A stretch of 64,000 nucleotides of DNA, taken from Nematopogon swammerdamellus. Its lineage: Eukaryota; Arthropoda; Insecta; Lepidoptera; Adelidae. Position numbers and translations under genes: made by a program. The first letter of the stretch is position 1, and each line of letters starts with the position of its first letter. Below are positions 39,793 through 51,570 of this stretch, piece after piece. The notes beneath the pieces are model-generated. The model saw only the letters and a list, made by a program, of their open reading frames with translations. It did not search any database and had not been told where the DNA came from. The stretch is taken from NCBI GenBank assembly GCA_946902875.1, contig OX336339.1:2350397-2414396 (forward strand), in the 5' to 3' direction.

Positions 39793-40248
39793 GAGTTTGA
39801 CTACTGTTTTTTCCACTAACAAACTTTGACAATTTGACATTTGGATACACTTTGTATCATTAATTTTTTTTTTATATGACTTATTACATCTTTTTGTAAT
39901 AAATGTAAACTAATTTTTATTTATTTTTTGACTTGATATAATATGAAGTATCAAAATTGACGATGGCACTATACACCAGATATAGATAATTTAAATAGGC
40001 AGTGTGGTCAAATTCTAAAGTATTCATGTTTATGCTGTAAATATTAATGCTCTTGTGAGCGGTAGTATGGGTTAATTATTTGTAAGTTACTATAATATAA
40101 TACTTATAAGGTACTAACAAAACATTGTGACTTGCGAAGTTTATTTGTCAGTTCTTCTTCGCATTGAATTTAGAACTGGCGGAATTTTCGACATGTCCAA
40201 GCGTAGGTTACCTACCTATGGATGAAATTATACAATAAACAATAAACA
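39793..40248 (+). mobile_element. LINE 3' UTR and tail
   Basis: AT-rich, contains TTGCGAAGTTTATTTGTC and CAGTTCTTCTTCGC, and ends TACAATAAACAATAAACA. A reverse copy lies at 1001-1250. Confidence 0.75.
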
Positions 40249-41048
40249 TGAACTTTCGAGGCGCGAGGCCCCTTGGGCCGCGAGGCCGTGGGCGGTCGCC
40301 CACGCCTTGCGCCGCCTGTGCGGGTGGGAGCGGAGGGTGACCTTCGCGTTCGCTTTCATCGAGTGCCGCGTCCTCCTGGGACTCCCGCGGCCCTCCAATC
40401 TCGTGACTCTTCGCTCGGAGGAGCAGCGAGGCCGAGGGGCTAATAACATTAACCGCTCCGCCTCGTGTATTACTTGTCTATTGCTGGTTTGCTGCTACCT
40501 CAGCCCGCGCTTCCGCACATCGCGCCTCACGCCACACCCGCTGACGCCTTGCTCAGTAGCGTTAGTATCGCTGTCGCGTAGCCAAAGAATATAATACCGC
40601 GTAGCCACGCCCGTATTATATGTGTAATTGAGCTACCTACCCCTCGCGCATGTACGAATTTTGTTTTTTTCTTGGTGTTATTTGTTTTATTACTAACATT
40701 TGTTGTGTTCAAATGCCAATACGATTAAAAAAAGGAATAGTAATATGACTATGACGTGTGCGCTAGCTTCACTAGTCATGTCACTTAATTACGTAGAATT
40801 ATTATTACATGGTAGTACATATTAATTCTATGCCTGAAATACGAAGTAACGACAGTTCAGTTTAATACCTGGAGGCGGGAGTATTCGTCTATCCGACTTT
40901 TTTGTCGACGGTACCGATACCTGTTACGTCATAACCGTCAGCGGTGGCATACTGGAACCAGACGACTAATACGTGAGTGAGCCTCTTTCAACCTTCTTCG
41001 TCAACCTTCCGTCTTCAGGCCCCTCCATAGCGAGCGGTACGGCCAGAC
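40249..41048. other. Intergenic, nothing recognised
   Basis: GC-rich at 40250-40540, then AT-rich; no convincing coding sequence. Confidence 0.4.
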
Positions 41049-41320
41049 ATACATACACACATACATACCACACACGCTGTATACCGATAATCAGGGTAAG
41101 CAGAGTAATCGGTGTTGTGCTGCAAGAACTCTGGAAATTGCAACACAACATCGACCACCGCGTTTAGCAAAGTATTCGGACAAGATAACTATCAAGCAGC
41201 GAGTAAGGCACAAGGACCCACCTGCTGCACGACTCGATGGAAGGACCGTGCCAAGGTGAGAGGTAGCAATCCTGTCGCCCTTTATCCTGATATCTGTCTC
41301 TCGTCCTTATCCCTTATGCG
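41049..41320 (-). mobile_element. SINE body D, second copy
   Basis: Shares GTAATCGGTGTTGTGCTGC, TTTAGCAAAGTATTCGGAC and CCGTGCCAAGGTGAGAGG with 12205-12535. Confidence 0.6.
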
Positions 41321-41423
41321 GCCAGACAGTGAATCAAATAAAATGGACGAAACCTTTTTGTCCGCATTGTCGCTGACATGACACCTCACTGAGCGTGATT
41401 TCGCGAGGAGTTGGTGTTAATGA

Positions 41424-41702
41424 ATGTGCTCGACTGATTTTCACGATTTGCGGAGAACAAGTGCCAATCTTGCAGATTCAACACTCACCACTGACGATTC
41501 GCACGATATGGACATTCTTCCTACACTGGCGGCCGTGGACAGGAAAATGAAGCGTGTGAAGACCACCCGCCAGGTGGGACGACGGTCGACGAACTCGACG
41601 ACATCAAGTACGTCGGTGGAAAGCAATTTTTCCGTACCGCTGAAGGCTGCAGAAAAATTGGAGAGGCGTAAGTCTAGCAGTGGACGCATAGGTACACGCT
41701 GA
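41424..41702 (+). CDS. Unrecognised ORF, 92 codons
   Basis: A basic, Ser/Thr-rich peptide (for example MKRVKTTRQVGRR, LERRKSSSGR) with no known domain. Neighbours are repeats, so it may be a transposon remnant or chance ORF. Confidence 0.15.
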   Translation: MCSTDFHDLRRTSANLADSTLTTDDSHDMDILPTLAAVDRKMKRVKTTRQVGRRSTNSTTSSTSVESNFSVPLKAAEKLERRKSSSGRIGTR

Positions 41703-43171
41703 CTGACTGACTGCCGTGGTATTACAATTTTGGGTCACTCGAGGCCCCAAAGTACCGCCCGTACTGAAGTATAAGTAGTAAGATAGGGTTTCCTGTCAAA
41801 AAAAATCGAGGGAGTCTGCAAGTACACATGCAGCCGTCAAACTTAGTTCGTGAATTTGATGTTTGCGAAGTTTGAAACAATTTTTTCGTAAAAAAAAATT
41901 TCTACTTTGGTAGCCCATATTGTCCCACCGGATTTGGGCCAGAAGGGATGGAATGGCAAAACAAAAATGTATCACGTATTTGAAGTAGTCAGATGGATCT
42001 TTTATCCGATATATTTAGAATTGTTGTAGATAGTCTGGTTGCTGAGTACAAAGCGTCGCAAAGTACAAAGAAAGTCTTAATTTTTTTTAGTCGCGCCCCC
42101 TTACCCGAAGCCCGAAGAATGTTTCATCAAATTCACGTCAAAAACAGCCACTGTATAAAAGAAACTTCCTTTTCGTTTCACAAACATGAAACAACTCGAG
42201 AAACCTATGCGTCCTCGGCTAGACCGAGACAGGTGAACGATTATGAAATGAGTGTTGTATTGTATGTGTGGTCTGTGTTATTTATTAGAAACATCTCGCG
42301 CGCGCGCGACCTCTGTCCATCGGAGACGAATAACGTCATAGTTCCGATCAATCTAAGTCCATCAACGAGTTCAGCAGTTGAATTGTGTTCTTACTTAATA
42401 AGTAGATAGGTACCTATTTGTAATGCCTACCTAACCTACATACATATACGGTACTAGTAGCATAGTTCTATCTAATAGTGAGGCCAGCATCAGTACGGAT
42501 CTCTACTCGACCGCGCGGTCTCCACGCGGCGGTCACCGGTGGTGGCTCGTTGATAGACGGTTCGCCTGTACCTAGATGCCTATATAAACTGACTACCTAG
42601 TTCTTATTAGTTCTTACTACGGTGAATTCAACAACAATCAAGACAGTGAGTGAGAGTGCAGCGGTAGAGCCTCTGGTGGTGCGGTGGCGGAACTAGCGGA
42701 GGAAGACAAGGCCGCGACGCGATCCGACGACGATGAACGGTTGGCGTGTCGGCGGCGGGGCAGACAACGCACACAGCACACACACAACTCATCGCATACA
42801 GAGGATTGTTGATCACAACCAGATCAGCCCCTGTACCGGCGTTACTCACTCGCCGATGTGAGTATGAGAAACGATCTCACTCAACCAATCAGAAGGCGTT
42901 CGGTGAAGCATCCGGCCCGGCTATTGGTTGTAATATGCGAGTAGTTAGCGAGTGAGTTAACACCGGTAGACCCCCAATCCTAGGAGGATGGAATGGAAAG
43001 GATTATCCTCTAATTGTCTATACACACAAATCCACAATCTAGAATTACATATATCACGGATCCAGAAGAGCTTATACGTTTCTGCGAGATAACAGTAAGA
43101 TTCGCTGAAACGGAGGATAATCTTACTCTGCGTGAATATAATAGCAAATGCGCACAAGTGCGCATTTATTA
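41703..43171. other. Intergenic, with a TATA-like site
   Basis: TATATAAA at 42581-42588 is followed about 60 bp later by GACAGTGAGT, a donor-like site. This could be a 5' UTR exon for gene 2, but support is weak. The GCG-rich part at 42650-42760 has no coding support. Confidence 0.2.
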
Positions 43172-43175
43172 TTAA

Positions 43176-43878
43176 AGCCCGACCAGGAATATATGAGAGC
43201 TGTCAAAATGGAGCCACTTTTTAGATATAAATAGCAACATTCAGTATAGTACGCACATATTGAATTGGCCGATGTTTTTATTCAAAATGTACTTTTGCAC
43301 TGAAATACACAATAAGATATACAAAATGTATTTTAATTTAATGCATCTTTTATATATATTTTGATGTCAATGTAAAAAGAACTAGCCTTGACATTTACAT
43401 GTTCACAAAATTTTTTCCATGTATCTGCAGATATGTCCTGAAGCAAAGTGTACAAATTATTAAAAAAATTATTAATCGACCTTGCTGAAACACTAAACTT
43501 TTTAATAAAAATTCTAGTTCAGAAAAACTTAACTTAAGCTATTTTTATTCGAACGTTTCGTATTTCTGTAAAGTCAAAAAGTGTTTTTTGTTCAGAACGA
43601 ATAATATTTACGTCCCCTTTTGTGTGCTATTCGGTAAATAGATGCTCGAGATACACCTAGATAGAACAAAAAATAACTAAATTGTTCATTACGGCGGCCA
43701 ATTCATGACAATCTCACTACAATGACATAACGTTTTACCTAAATGTCAGTTCAGAAGCAATTTTGACATTGACAACAGATTATCAAGCATCAAACATAAT
43801 TGTGGCCAGTGTAAGAAATTAGTTCCAACGAAATTCCGCAATATGGCGGCCTCTCATATAGGTATTCCTGGTCAGGCT
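43176..43878. mobile_element. 703-bp TTAA-flanked TIR element
   Basis: Ends AGCCCGACCAGGAAT and complement AGCCTGACCAGGAAT; TTAA at 43172-43175 and 43879-43882. TTAA targets are used by piggyBac and Kolobok. No transposase. Confidence 0.75.
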
Positions 43879-44469
43879 TTAATTAAAATTCCACTGGTAC
43901 CACACTGTGGTGAGTGAATGAATGTGTAATGTAAATACATATACCTACTTGACTACGCAATACAAAGTGGGAAAAGACGGACTTGAATCCTAAAGGCATT
44001 CTCTACTAGCCGTGCCTGAGATTGTGTGTAAGGTTGATGGATAGTGAGAAATGAACTGATACCGTTTGAGTTACTCTATGAACTGATACAACACACAAAT
44101 AAAGTACATTATTTAGTTTAGCTACTTACCTAATCTGTGATATGCCATTTTACACCTTATTATCAACAGAAAGCAAGGTATTAAGTCAACGCCAAATTTA
44201 TTGCATTATCAACATTTCAGGCATTCGGATACAACATGTAGGTAGAACATCTCGCGAATGGCGTTTATATTTTGTTCCTGGCATGAATTGACAAAACTTT
44301 TGAAAATGGATCAATGAAAGTTTTTCAAAATAAAATACATGCTTTACATATTTTATTCTTTATATGTTAGTACTAAGATACCTACTCTCTTTACTAGCCC
44401 GGAGCACTGTGAGACACGACCTTTTTACCTACAGTTTTACATGAACTCTGCAGAATCACGGAAGCTCAT
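43879..44469. other. Intergenic, nothing recognised
   Basis: AT-rich, no coding features. Confidence 0.4.
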
Positions 44470-45240
44470 TCCCAAGATTTGGTCATCGAATTCCGCACGT
44501 GTCGACGTCCAACGCGACGCCCGCCGCCGTGCGCACGCTCGCCGACACGCGCGACATCGGCTAGTGTTTCTTTCAGATCTCCAGGGGGCGGGCTTCTCAA
44601 AGATTCGGGTGTGTGTATGATTATATCGAAAGAAAATCTATTTCCTTCCTTCGGGCGGGCAGCGCACGCCGAAGAAGTACCTGAAATAAACACCGGTCGG
44701 AGGCGGCGGCCGCGGCGGCGACGAGACGGTCCCAGTGGCGTGGCTCTCCGCGGCGACGACGACGCGCGACGCACGGTGGCGTGGAGGCGGGGCGGCGCGA
44801 CGGCGCGCTGAAGCGTGTTTGTGAGTCAACAGATACTCGGACGCGACGAACTCCGCGCAGCTTATCAGTATTGCCGATAATCTTCAATCGGCCCACTAAT
44901 GAGGAGTTTACTTGCTCGGTGCTCCCGCGGTGGGGCGGCGCGGGCGCGGGGGAGGCGGCGCGCGCGGTCGGGTCGGGTCGCAGTGTGCTCCGGGCGGCAG
45001 TCTATCTAGTCCGTCGTGGTGAGGCGCGCGAGTGCATATGGCCGAGGAGCGGGAGGAATACTACTGCCGACTGCTGACAGCCGATTGCCGACTGCCGACT
45101 GCCGATTGCCGTCTGCCGACTGCCGATTGCCGTCTGCTGACAGCCGATTGCCGACTGCTGACTGCCGACAGGTGTTGAGGCTGCGGCCGCGGCGACGAGA
45201 TAGCGGCAGGGTTTCACCGGTGAGCAGGTGAGATATCCCA
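44470..45240 (+). promoter_or_regulatory. GC-rich block, possible promoter or 5' UTR of gene 2
   Basis: Dense CpG in an otherwise AT-rich region, with donor-like ACCGGTGAGC and CAGGTGAGA near 45215-45232. A short exon-like frame at 44479-44554 reads SNATPAAVRTLADTRDIG then stop. Linking this block to gene 2 (14 kb away) is inference. Confidence 0.25.
45064..45173. repeat. Heptamer minisatellite GCCGAYT
   Basis: About fifteen 7-bp units alternating GCCGACT, GCCGATT, GCCGTCT and CTGACAG-type variants. Confidence 0.85.
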
Positions 45241-45757
45241 TGTGCACTCCATCGTTAACAACATTAATAAAAGATTGTAAGCATTTATGATATCGAGTTT
45301 CCTTGATAAAACTGTATGACTGATGGGCATCCATCCCATCACACTTGGAGATGTTCGCTTTCAATTATACTTAGGTAGATGATATATAATATTATTATTT
45401 TGATAAAAAAGTATACATGCAGGGTTCCGTAGTCATTTTCTTCTTACACGTATAATAGCGAGTGCGTCGCACAGTGCCTCGCGCCTCCCTCGCCGCTACC
45501 TCCGCGCTGCGGTACACAAGAACAGTGAGCTAAAATATTTGCTCACTGATGCACTAGAACCGACTTAAAAAAAAACTTAAAGGTGTTAAATCATATCCGG
45601 ACTCTTGAGTTGAAGGCCGTAAAAAAGCAGAAAACCACTTGGTCCATCTATCAATTTTCAGGTGTGCTTTTGCACCGCCTTCAACTCAAGGGTCCGAATA
45701 TGACTCAAAAGGTTTTCTTGCCGTAAGGACTCAATGCACTAGATTATTATTATTTTA
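45241..45757. other. Intergenic with an inverted repeat
   Basis: 45580-45720: GGACTCTTGAGTTGAAGGC faces GCCTTCAACTCAAGGGTCC, a relative of the MITE at 5572-5770. Confidence 0.5.
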
Positions 45758-45794
45758 CTAGCTGAGCCCGCGGCTCCGCTCGCGTGAAATTCGT

Positions 45795-46090
45795 ATTCCA
45801 AAGAAGAATGTAAGTAACTAAGGGCAAGGCCGAAGGCCGAGCTGCGTTCAGGTAATCGATAAACCTTCTTAAAGAAAGTAACTAACTAAGGGCGAGGCCG
45901 AACGCCGAGCTGCTTTCAGGTAAACGATAAACCTTTCTCAAATAAAGGAAGTAAGTAAGGGCGAGGCCGAAGGCCGAGCTGCGTTCAAGAAGACGATAAA
46001 CCTTCTGGAAGAAAGGAAGGAACTAAGTGCGAGGCCGAAGGCCGAGCTGCGTTCAGGTAAACCAAAAACCCTCTTCCGCCTTCGGGCCTC
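45795..46090 (+). repeat. About 65-bp minisatellite, four units
   Basis: Each unit contains AACTAAGGGCGAGGCCGAAG, GCCGAGCTGCGTTCAGG and GATAAACCTTCT. Confidence 0.85.
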
Positions 46091-46254
46091 GCCCTTAAAG
46101 ACTTCCTTTCTTCGATAGAATATAATATCGTTTACTCAATCTATTTATTTCATAAAAATAAAAAAGTAATATTAATAACTAAAGAATTAAACCTACCTAA
46201 CAAACATTAAAATAACTATCAAAACGGGCATTTTAAAATGTTCTTAGAGCACTT

Positions 46255-46565
46255 GCGGCATTACCCCGCTGGATGGCAAGGCTTACCCTTTGAATGAAGT
46301 ACATAAGCCCTTGATGGCGGGACACCAGTTGCGTCAACCAGCTCAAGCCTCTTTTGGCTTCACTGCTCCACGGACCGAGGGTTTCAACCGCAAACGCAAC
46401 AAATTCGAAATCTTGAATTATATTTCTATGTTTGCTGCGTTTGAGGCTCTCCGCCCCAGCCTCGGCCGCGCCAGCCGCTCTTGAAGATGTCCTAACGTGA
46501 CTTGGAGCCAATGTGAGAACAAAAGTGGCGTCCCACATCAAAGAACTACCCTTAGTCCATAGCAC
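46255..46565 (-). pseudogene. Retroelement-type coding fragment (WDAT..ETLGPW), copy 2
   Basis: Minus frame: SLMWDATFVLTLAPSHVR, FVAFAVETLGPWSSEAK, IQRGNAASAL. About 85 percent similar by eye to 24640-24935. Confidence 0.6.
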
Positions 46566-46719
46566 TAAGGTGATAGCATCGGGCCTCTTGCCATCCAGCC
46601 GGGAATAACCGCGAGGTTCTAGGATGCACGGTATATTTGCCGTTAGATGCGTGGACTTTATAATAAAATTTAAATTAAATTAACTCAATCTTAATATTAA
46701 TTAACTATATTCGAGATGG

Positions 46720-47235
46720 TTTAGCTTCTTCCTGAACGCAGCTCGGCCTTCGGCCTCGCCCTTAGTTACTTGCTTTCTTCGAGATGGTTTATCATTTGTC
46801 AGAACGTAGCTCGGCCTTCGGCCTCGCCTTAGTTACTTACTTTCTTCAAGATGGTTTAGCTTCTTCCTGAACGCAGCTCGGCCTTCGGCCTCGCCCTTAG
46901 TTACTTGCTTTCTTCGAGATGGTTTTTCAATTATCCGAACGTAGCTCGGCCTTCGGCTTCGCCTCAGTTACTTACTTTCTTCAAGATGGTTTAGCTTCTT
47001 CCTGAACGCAGCTCGGCCTGCGGCCTCGCCCATAGTTACTTACTTTCTTCGAGAAGGTTTATGGTCTTCCAGAATAGAGCTCGGCCTTCGGCCTCGCCCT
47101 TAGTTACTTACTTTCTTCAAGAATGTTTTTCTTCTTCCTGAACTCAGCTCCGCCTTCCGCCTCGCCCTTAGTTACTTTCATCGAGAAAGAATATCGTTTA
47201 TGTGAGCGCAGATCCGCCTTCGGGCCCGCCTTTAG
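46720..47235 (-). repeat. Minisatellite, opposite orientation, about eight units
   Basis: Units of about 60-65 bp with CTCGGCCTTCGGCCTCGCC and TTAGTTACTTACTTTCTTC. Confidence 0.85.
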
Positions 47236-47292
47236 TTACTTACTTTCTTTTTTTTTAATACGAATTTCACGCGAGCGAAGCCGCGGGCAACA

Positions 47293-48452
47293 GATATATA
47301 AATTTTATTGCACCAATGACAGCGACATAACTTCGACTTTCAATTATTATTTTTATTTATCACACAATTTGTTACCGGCCAGCTCACGTCGAGATGACAG
47401 TTCTCCGTTGTCAACATGACATTTAAAATTGTTTTTTACCTTTACTGTGGATTACGTGATTTTTATTATATTTTTTAATTATTATGTTCATCCGGGATAT
47501 ACACTGTCACTATAAAAAGTTTCGTCAAATTCCGTTCAGTGGTTTTTGCGAGATGCGCGTACAAATAGACATTTTTGCATTTACGATTTTATGATATGTA
47601 TAGAAAGAATAGATATGTATAGACTATTGTGTTCAAGTTATAAAAAAGAAAGAACTGTCATTTTCGTTGTATCTACTTATTTTTAAATTTCCATTGAATA
47701 TTTTATTCAAATTGTATTTGCTGCCAGTTCTTCAAGATATAATTATGTACTTTGGACTACGTGATTTTAAACGCGCAATAATGTTTATAATTGTTAATTT
47801 TTTTTTATTTTTGTTATTTTTTTTTACGTATTATGTTAACCCGGCATATAAACTGCCACTATACAAAGTTTCGTCTAATTCCGTTCAGTGGTTTTTGCGT
47901 GATGCGCGTACAGACAAACAAACAAACAAACAAAAATTTTAAAAACTGTTCTAACATGTTCAGTATCTCATTTTAAGCCACCCTGGTTAGTTTTTTTCCG
48001 AATACATTCAATGTACAGACTTTCTTACCTCTACGATTTTATTATATGTATAGATACATATGTGCCTAATCAACTCAGACAACGCGCGCGAAAGACGGAC
48101 GAACGGACAGACACCCGACTAACCGATTTTGTAAGGGCCCTTGCCTGCGTGTCGCTCTCTACGTAACCCTAAAAATGAGGACCGGTCAACGGCTGACCCG
48201 AGGCGATGACGCCCGTTTATCGGAAGTTCCTCATTCGGAGTAGATTACAGTACAGCGTGTATACAGCTCTCCCGGACCGGTTCGGCTGTCGTTCTCGGCA
48301 TGCGCACAGCAGACTACCGCCTCACATGTGCCAGGGAGCCATCTGGCCAGTAAACCGGTGTACAACTGTATGTAGGTCCCTTCCAGTCGTGACACAGTGC
48401 GGGTGCCATGGCCGCAAGGCTGGTGCGCTCGGGCCAGTGGTGGGTGAATATT
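47293..48452. other. Intergenic with a direct repeat of Helitron-like type
   Basis: 47440-47575 and 47755-47930 share AGTTTCGTCWAATTCCGTTC and GTGGTTTTTGCG, GATGCGCGTACA. These phrases are common near lepidopteran Helitron-like repeats as I recall. Confidence 0.45.
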
Positions 48453-48701
48453 GTAGGTCCCTTCCCTTGCCCCCTTACTAGGTGGTAGGCTCAAATTGTA
48501 GCCGACTGGGTCGGTACCACCGTACTGGATGTAAGATGGCCGCATAGCAGCCTCGGTTGTGTTCTCCTCTAGTTCAGCATAGCCAGCAATCCAGGGAAGT
48601 CTCCGGTATGGCGCCTACCTTCTCGGAGGTGATATTGGCTTGTCAGAGCATGTGCTTTGGCCCCTCCGGTTCAGCCACCCATAACGGATTACATAAAAAA
48701 C
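48453..48701 (+). mobile_element. SINE-B, 5'-truncated, and MITE fragment
   Basis: TAGGTCCCTTCCCTTGCC to ACGGATTACATAAAAAACA; an AAAGAGACAA MITE fragment follows at 48713-48785. Confidence 0.75.
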
Positions 48702-49010
48702 AATGCACGAACTCGCACATGTCTGTGCGACAGGGACGACGCTCTACAACCGAATTGTCTCTTTCTAAACCTCGATGTTCATAATTTACTGGCGGAGACT
48801 GTACAGTTTTCATGCTCGACCGAGTAAATAGGTCTTGTTTGGTCAATAACTAGGTATTCCAATCGGTGACATGACATGCTCCCTCGTCAAATAAATCACC
48901 GCATCATTTATCTACCCGGCCGGCGGCCGCGCCGCCGCCGCCGCCTCCGCCGCTGCCGCCGCGGAGTGCCGATGCCCGCCGGCCGGCCGGACCGATACAA
49001 AAGCCTAAGT

Positions 49011-49958
49011 AGTTCACATTAGTAGAGTTAGCGGTAGAGTGGACTACCTACTATTTTGCCCTACTAACTCTACTCTACTGTTTTCGGTAGAGTAGCCGTC
49101 TACACGCAAAAGTAGGGTGGTAGAGTAGAGTAGGAAGTGTAAGATAAAAGCACTACAATGAGCATCGCCCGCCGTCCGTTCTGCAGTTAGAAACTCTTTA
49201 ATAAATCTTTCTGGTGTTTTGCTGGGGGAAATTACTTTAAGCTCTCGAACGCTAGTAATGTTCCATTATGCATTCGTATTCACTTTATAGTTCCACTAGT
49301 TTCATTGTTTCTAGTTCTGTCCACTTCATCTTCGCTTGCAACCAATGACAATAATAATAAAAACAAAATAATAAATTTATAAGGTAGGTAGGTTCCCGAA
49401 ACAAGTTGTCGGCTGGGCACGGCGAGCTACTATTTAGTCTAAACGTGTCTACACGCGGGCGAATGGCCGGTAGAGTAGAGCAGGCGGGTGGTGGGGGTAA
49501 AAGTAGTAGAGCTACTCTACCACCGTGCTATCCACTCTACTCTACCAAATTATTTTTTTTTTTTTATGGAAACTGACACGGTTGGCTACATCACCTACAA
49601 CGTCCGTGATGTCAGCCCATAACACCGGGTGAACTAGGTGCCATGTCAGTGCTTCCCCCTTTGATCGTGCCGGCTACACTGGACTGGTCGGAAATCACAA
49701 ACTATTTACATAGCCGTTTTTGACCGACGTTTCATTCAGTGCGGTGGTACCAACCCGGGCGGGTTAAACCCTACCACCAAGTAAGATTAGGAGGGAAGGG
49801 ACCTACAGTTTTACGAGGAATCCGAACCTCGGTCAGCCTCCAACGGTCACACTCTACGGTAGTACTCTACTCTACCGATTGCGTCTACATTGGTAGAGTG
49901 AGGGGGCTATTTAGTACTCGCCCTACTAACTCTACCGCTAACTCTACTAACGTGAACT
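49011..49958. mobile_element. CTCTAC-rich MITE, interrupted by a SINE
   Basis: Ends AGTTCACATTAGTAGAG and complement AGTTCACGTTAGTAGAG, with more than a dozen CTCTAC/GTAGAG motifs. The SINE at 49553-49848 sits inside. Uninterrupted copy: 62778-63280. Confidence 0.8.
49553..49848 (-). mobile_element. SINE-A nested in the CTCTAC MITE
   Basis: T run, then body to GGTCAGCCTCCAACGGTC; the head is partly missing. Confidence 0.75.
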
Positions 49959-50000
49959 AGGCTTCAAGTGGGTACAAATACGGCAGTAAATAATGAACAT

Positions 50001-50120
50001 CGAGCTTTAGAAAGAGACAATACGGCTGTAGAGCATCGTCCCTGTCGCACGGACTCGAACGTCACCGTGCGACAGGTACGAGACGCTCTACAAACGTATT
50101 GTCTCTTTCTCAGAGCTCGA
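50001..50120. mobile_element. Palindromic AAAGAGACAA MITE
   Basis: CGAGCTTTAGAAAGAGACAA, TGTAGAGC and CGTCCCTGTCGCAC with complements. Related pieces at 13502, 21745, 35750 and 48713. Confidence 0.75.
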
Positions 50121-50449
50121 TTTTTTTTTTTTTTTTATGGAAACTGTCACGGTTGGCTACATCACCTACAACATCCGTGATGTCAGCCCATAACACCTGA
50201 TGAACTTGGTGCCACGTCAGTACTTCCCTTCGGTCGTGCCGGCTACACTGAACTGGACGGAAAACACAAACTATTTACATAGCCGTTTCGACCGACCTTT
50301 CATTCAGTGCGCTGGTACCAACCCGGGCGGGTTAAACCCTACCACCTAGTAATATAAGAAGGGAGTCATATCCCTTAGTCGCCTTTTACGACATACACGG
50401 GGAGAGATGCAGTGGGGCTATTCTTTTAAAGTACCGGCCTCACACGGTT
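50121..50449 (-). mobile_element. SINE-A, GTGTGGGGC-head form
   Basis: Starts with the MITE edge on its tail side; head ends ACCGTGTGAGGCCGGTAC. An ACGTAC-rich stretch follows at 50452-50505. Confidence 0.82.
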
Positions 50450-50813
50450 CAACACGACGTACGTACGGTTCGTACGACGTACACGTACGTACACGGACGT
50501 ACGATTCTCATTATTTACTGTCGTACGCACGTTCGCTTCTGGCTGGAGCAGAGAAGCTGGTATTATACGGTGTGTGCGGTGTTGTGAGTGTGTGTGTGAC
50601 CAGGCTTGCCAGGTGCCCGGGATTTCCAGGATTATCCCGGGCAAGGCTCCAATGTCCCGTGTCCCGGGCGAAGGGTCATTTTGTTCCGGGAAGAGTCCAG
50701 ATGCCGATGAAGTGCTCAAATTAGAAATTTCCCTATTTCATTTTAGTGAAGTGTTGCTTACTAAAGTTGTTCGCTTTAAAACAATCGCTGAGTTCGCCGT
50801 AAAAATTTATATA

Positions 50814-51368
50814 TAGGGTCATTTTTTATTAAGTGAAGTCCCTTAAATGGTAGGTTCTATATCTGAAATGGATCACGTTTATGATGTTAATTTTACTTTA
50901 CGTACTAAAGTTAGATTTGTTTCTGGATGCCACATAGTAGTGCCCATGCATATTAATACACCCTGAAAATTTCAACAAAATCGGTCCAGTACTTTCAGAG
51001 TTATTAATTAATGAAAAAAAATACATTTACGTGCATCTCATATGCGCATTGCGCGGGACAGCTGGCGCGTGCGGCCTTGAGCTACTTTTTGATTCGCACG
51101 GGTCAACGACCTCCCAGGTGTTCCGCGCGAATGATGCGATGCGCGCACGTAAATGTAAGTTTTTTTAATTTTTTAATAACTCTGAAGGACTGGACCGATT
51201 TTATTGAAATTTTCAGGGTGTATTAGTATGCATGGGCACTACTATGTGGCATGTCCAGAAAAAAATCTAACTTTAGGTACGTAAAGTAAAATTAACATCA
51301 TTAACGTGATCCATTTCAGATATAGAACCTACCATTTAAGGGATTTCACTTAATAAAAAATGACCCTG
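50814..51368. mobile_element. 555-bp TA-flanked MITE with about 190-bp arms
   Basis: Ends TAGGGTCATTTTTTATTAAG and complement CAGGGTCATTTTTTATTAAG; TA at 50812-50813 and 51369-51370. Inner arms share GCCACATAGTAGTGCCCATG. Confidence 0.82.
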
Positions 51369-51396
51369 TATAACAAAAAATATTGATCTTTTTTTT

Positions 51397-51570
51397 ACAT
51401 GCATACATACACACCGCACGCTGTATCCCGACAATCTGGGTAATCAGAGTAATCGTTGTTGTGCTGCAAGTACTCTTAAATTACAGCACAACACCGGCAT
51501 CTTGTCTTTATCCGTTAGTCGCCTTTTAAGACATGCACGGGGAGAGATGCAGTGGCGCTTTTCTTTCTCC
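51397..51570 (-). mobile_element. SINE body D with head, short copy
   Basis: Head module reversed at 51508-51565, then TACAGCACAACACCGGC and AATCAGAGTAATCG. 51571-52044 has a GC-rich ORF with no recognised features. Confidence 0.6.

Larger units (their letters stand above)
45758..47292. mobile_element. Helitron-like ends in inverted pair around minisatellites
   Basis: Left CTAGCTGAGCCCGCGG ... CGCGTGAAATTCGTATT is the complement of a Helitron-like 3' end; the right side has AATACGAATTTCACGCGAGC and GAAGCCGCGGGCAACAG. Minisatellites occupy 45795-46090 and 46720-47235. Confidence 0.6.

Noticed and set aside
45064..47235. Possible CRISPR-like array
   Set aside because: Units are contiguous minisatellites without unique spacers, in a eukaryotic genome.
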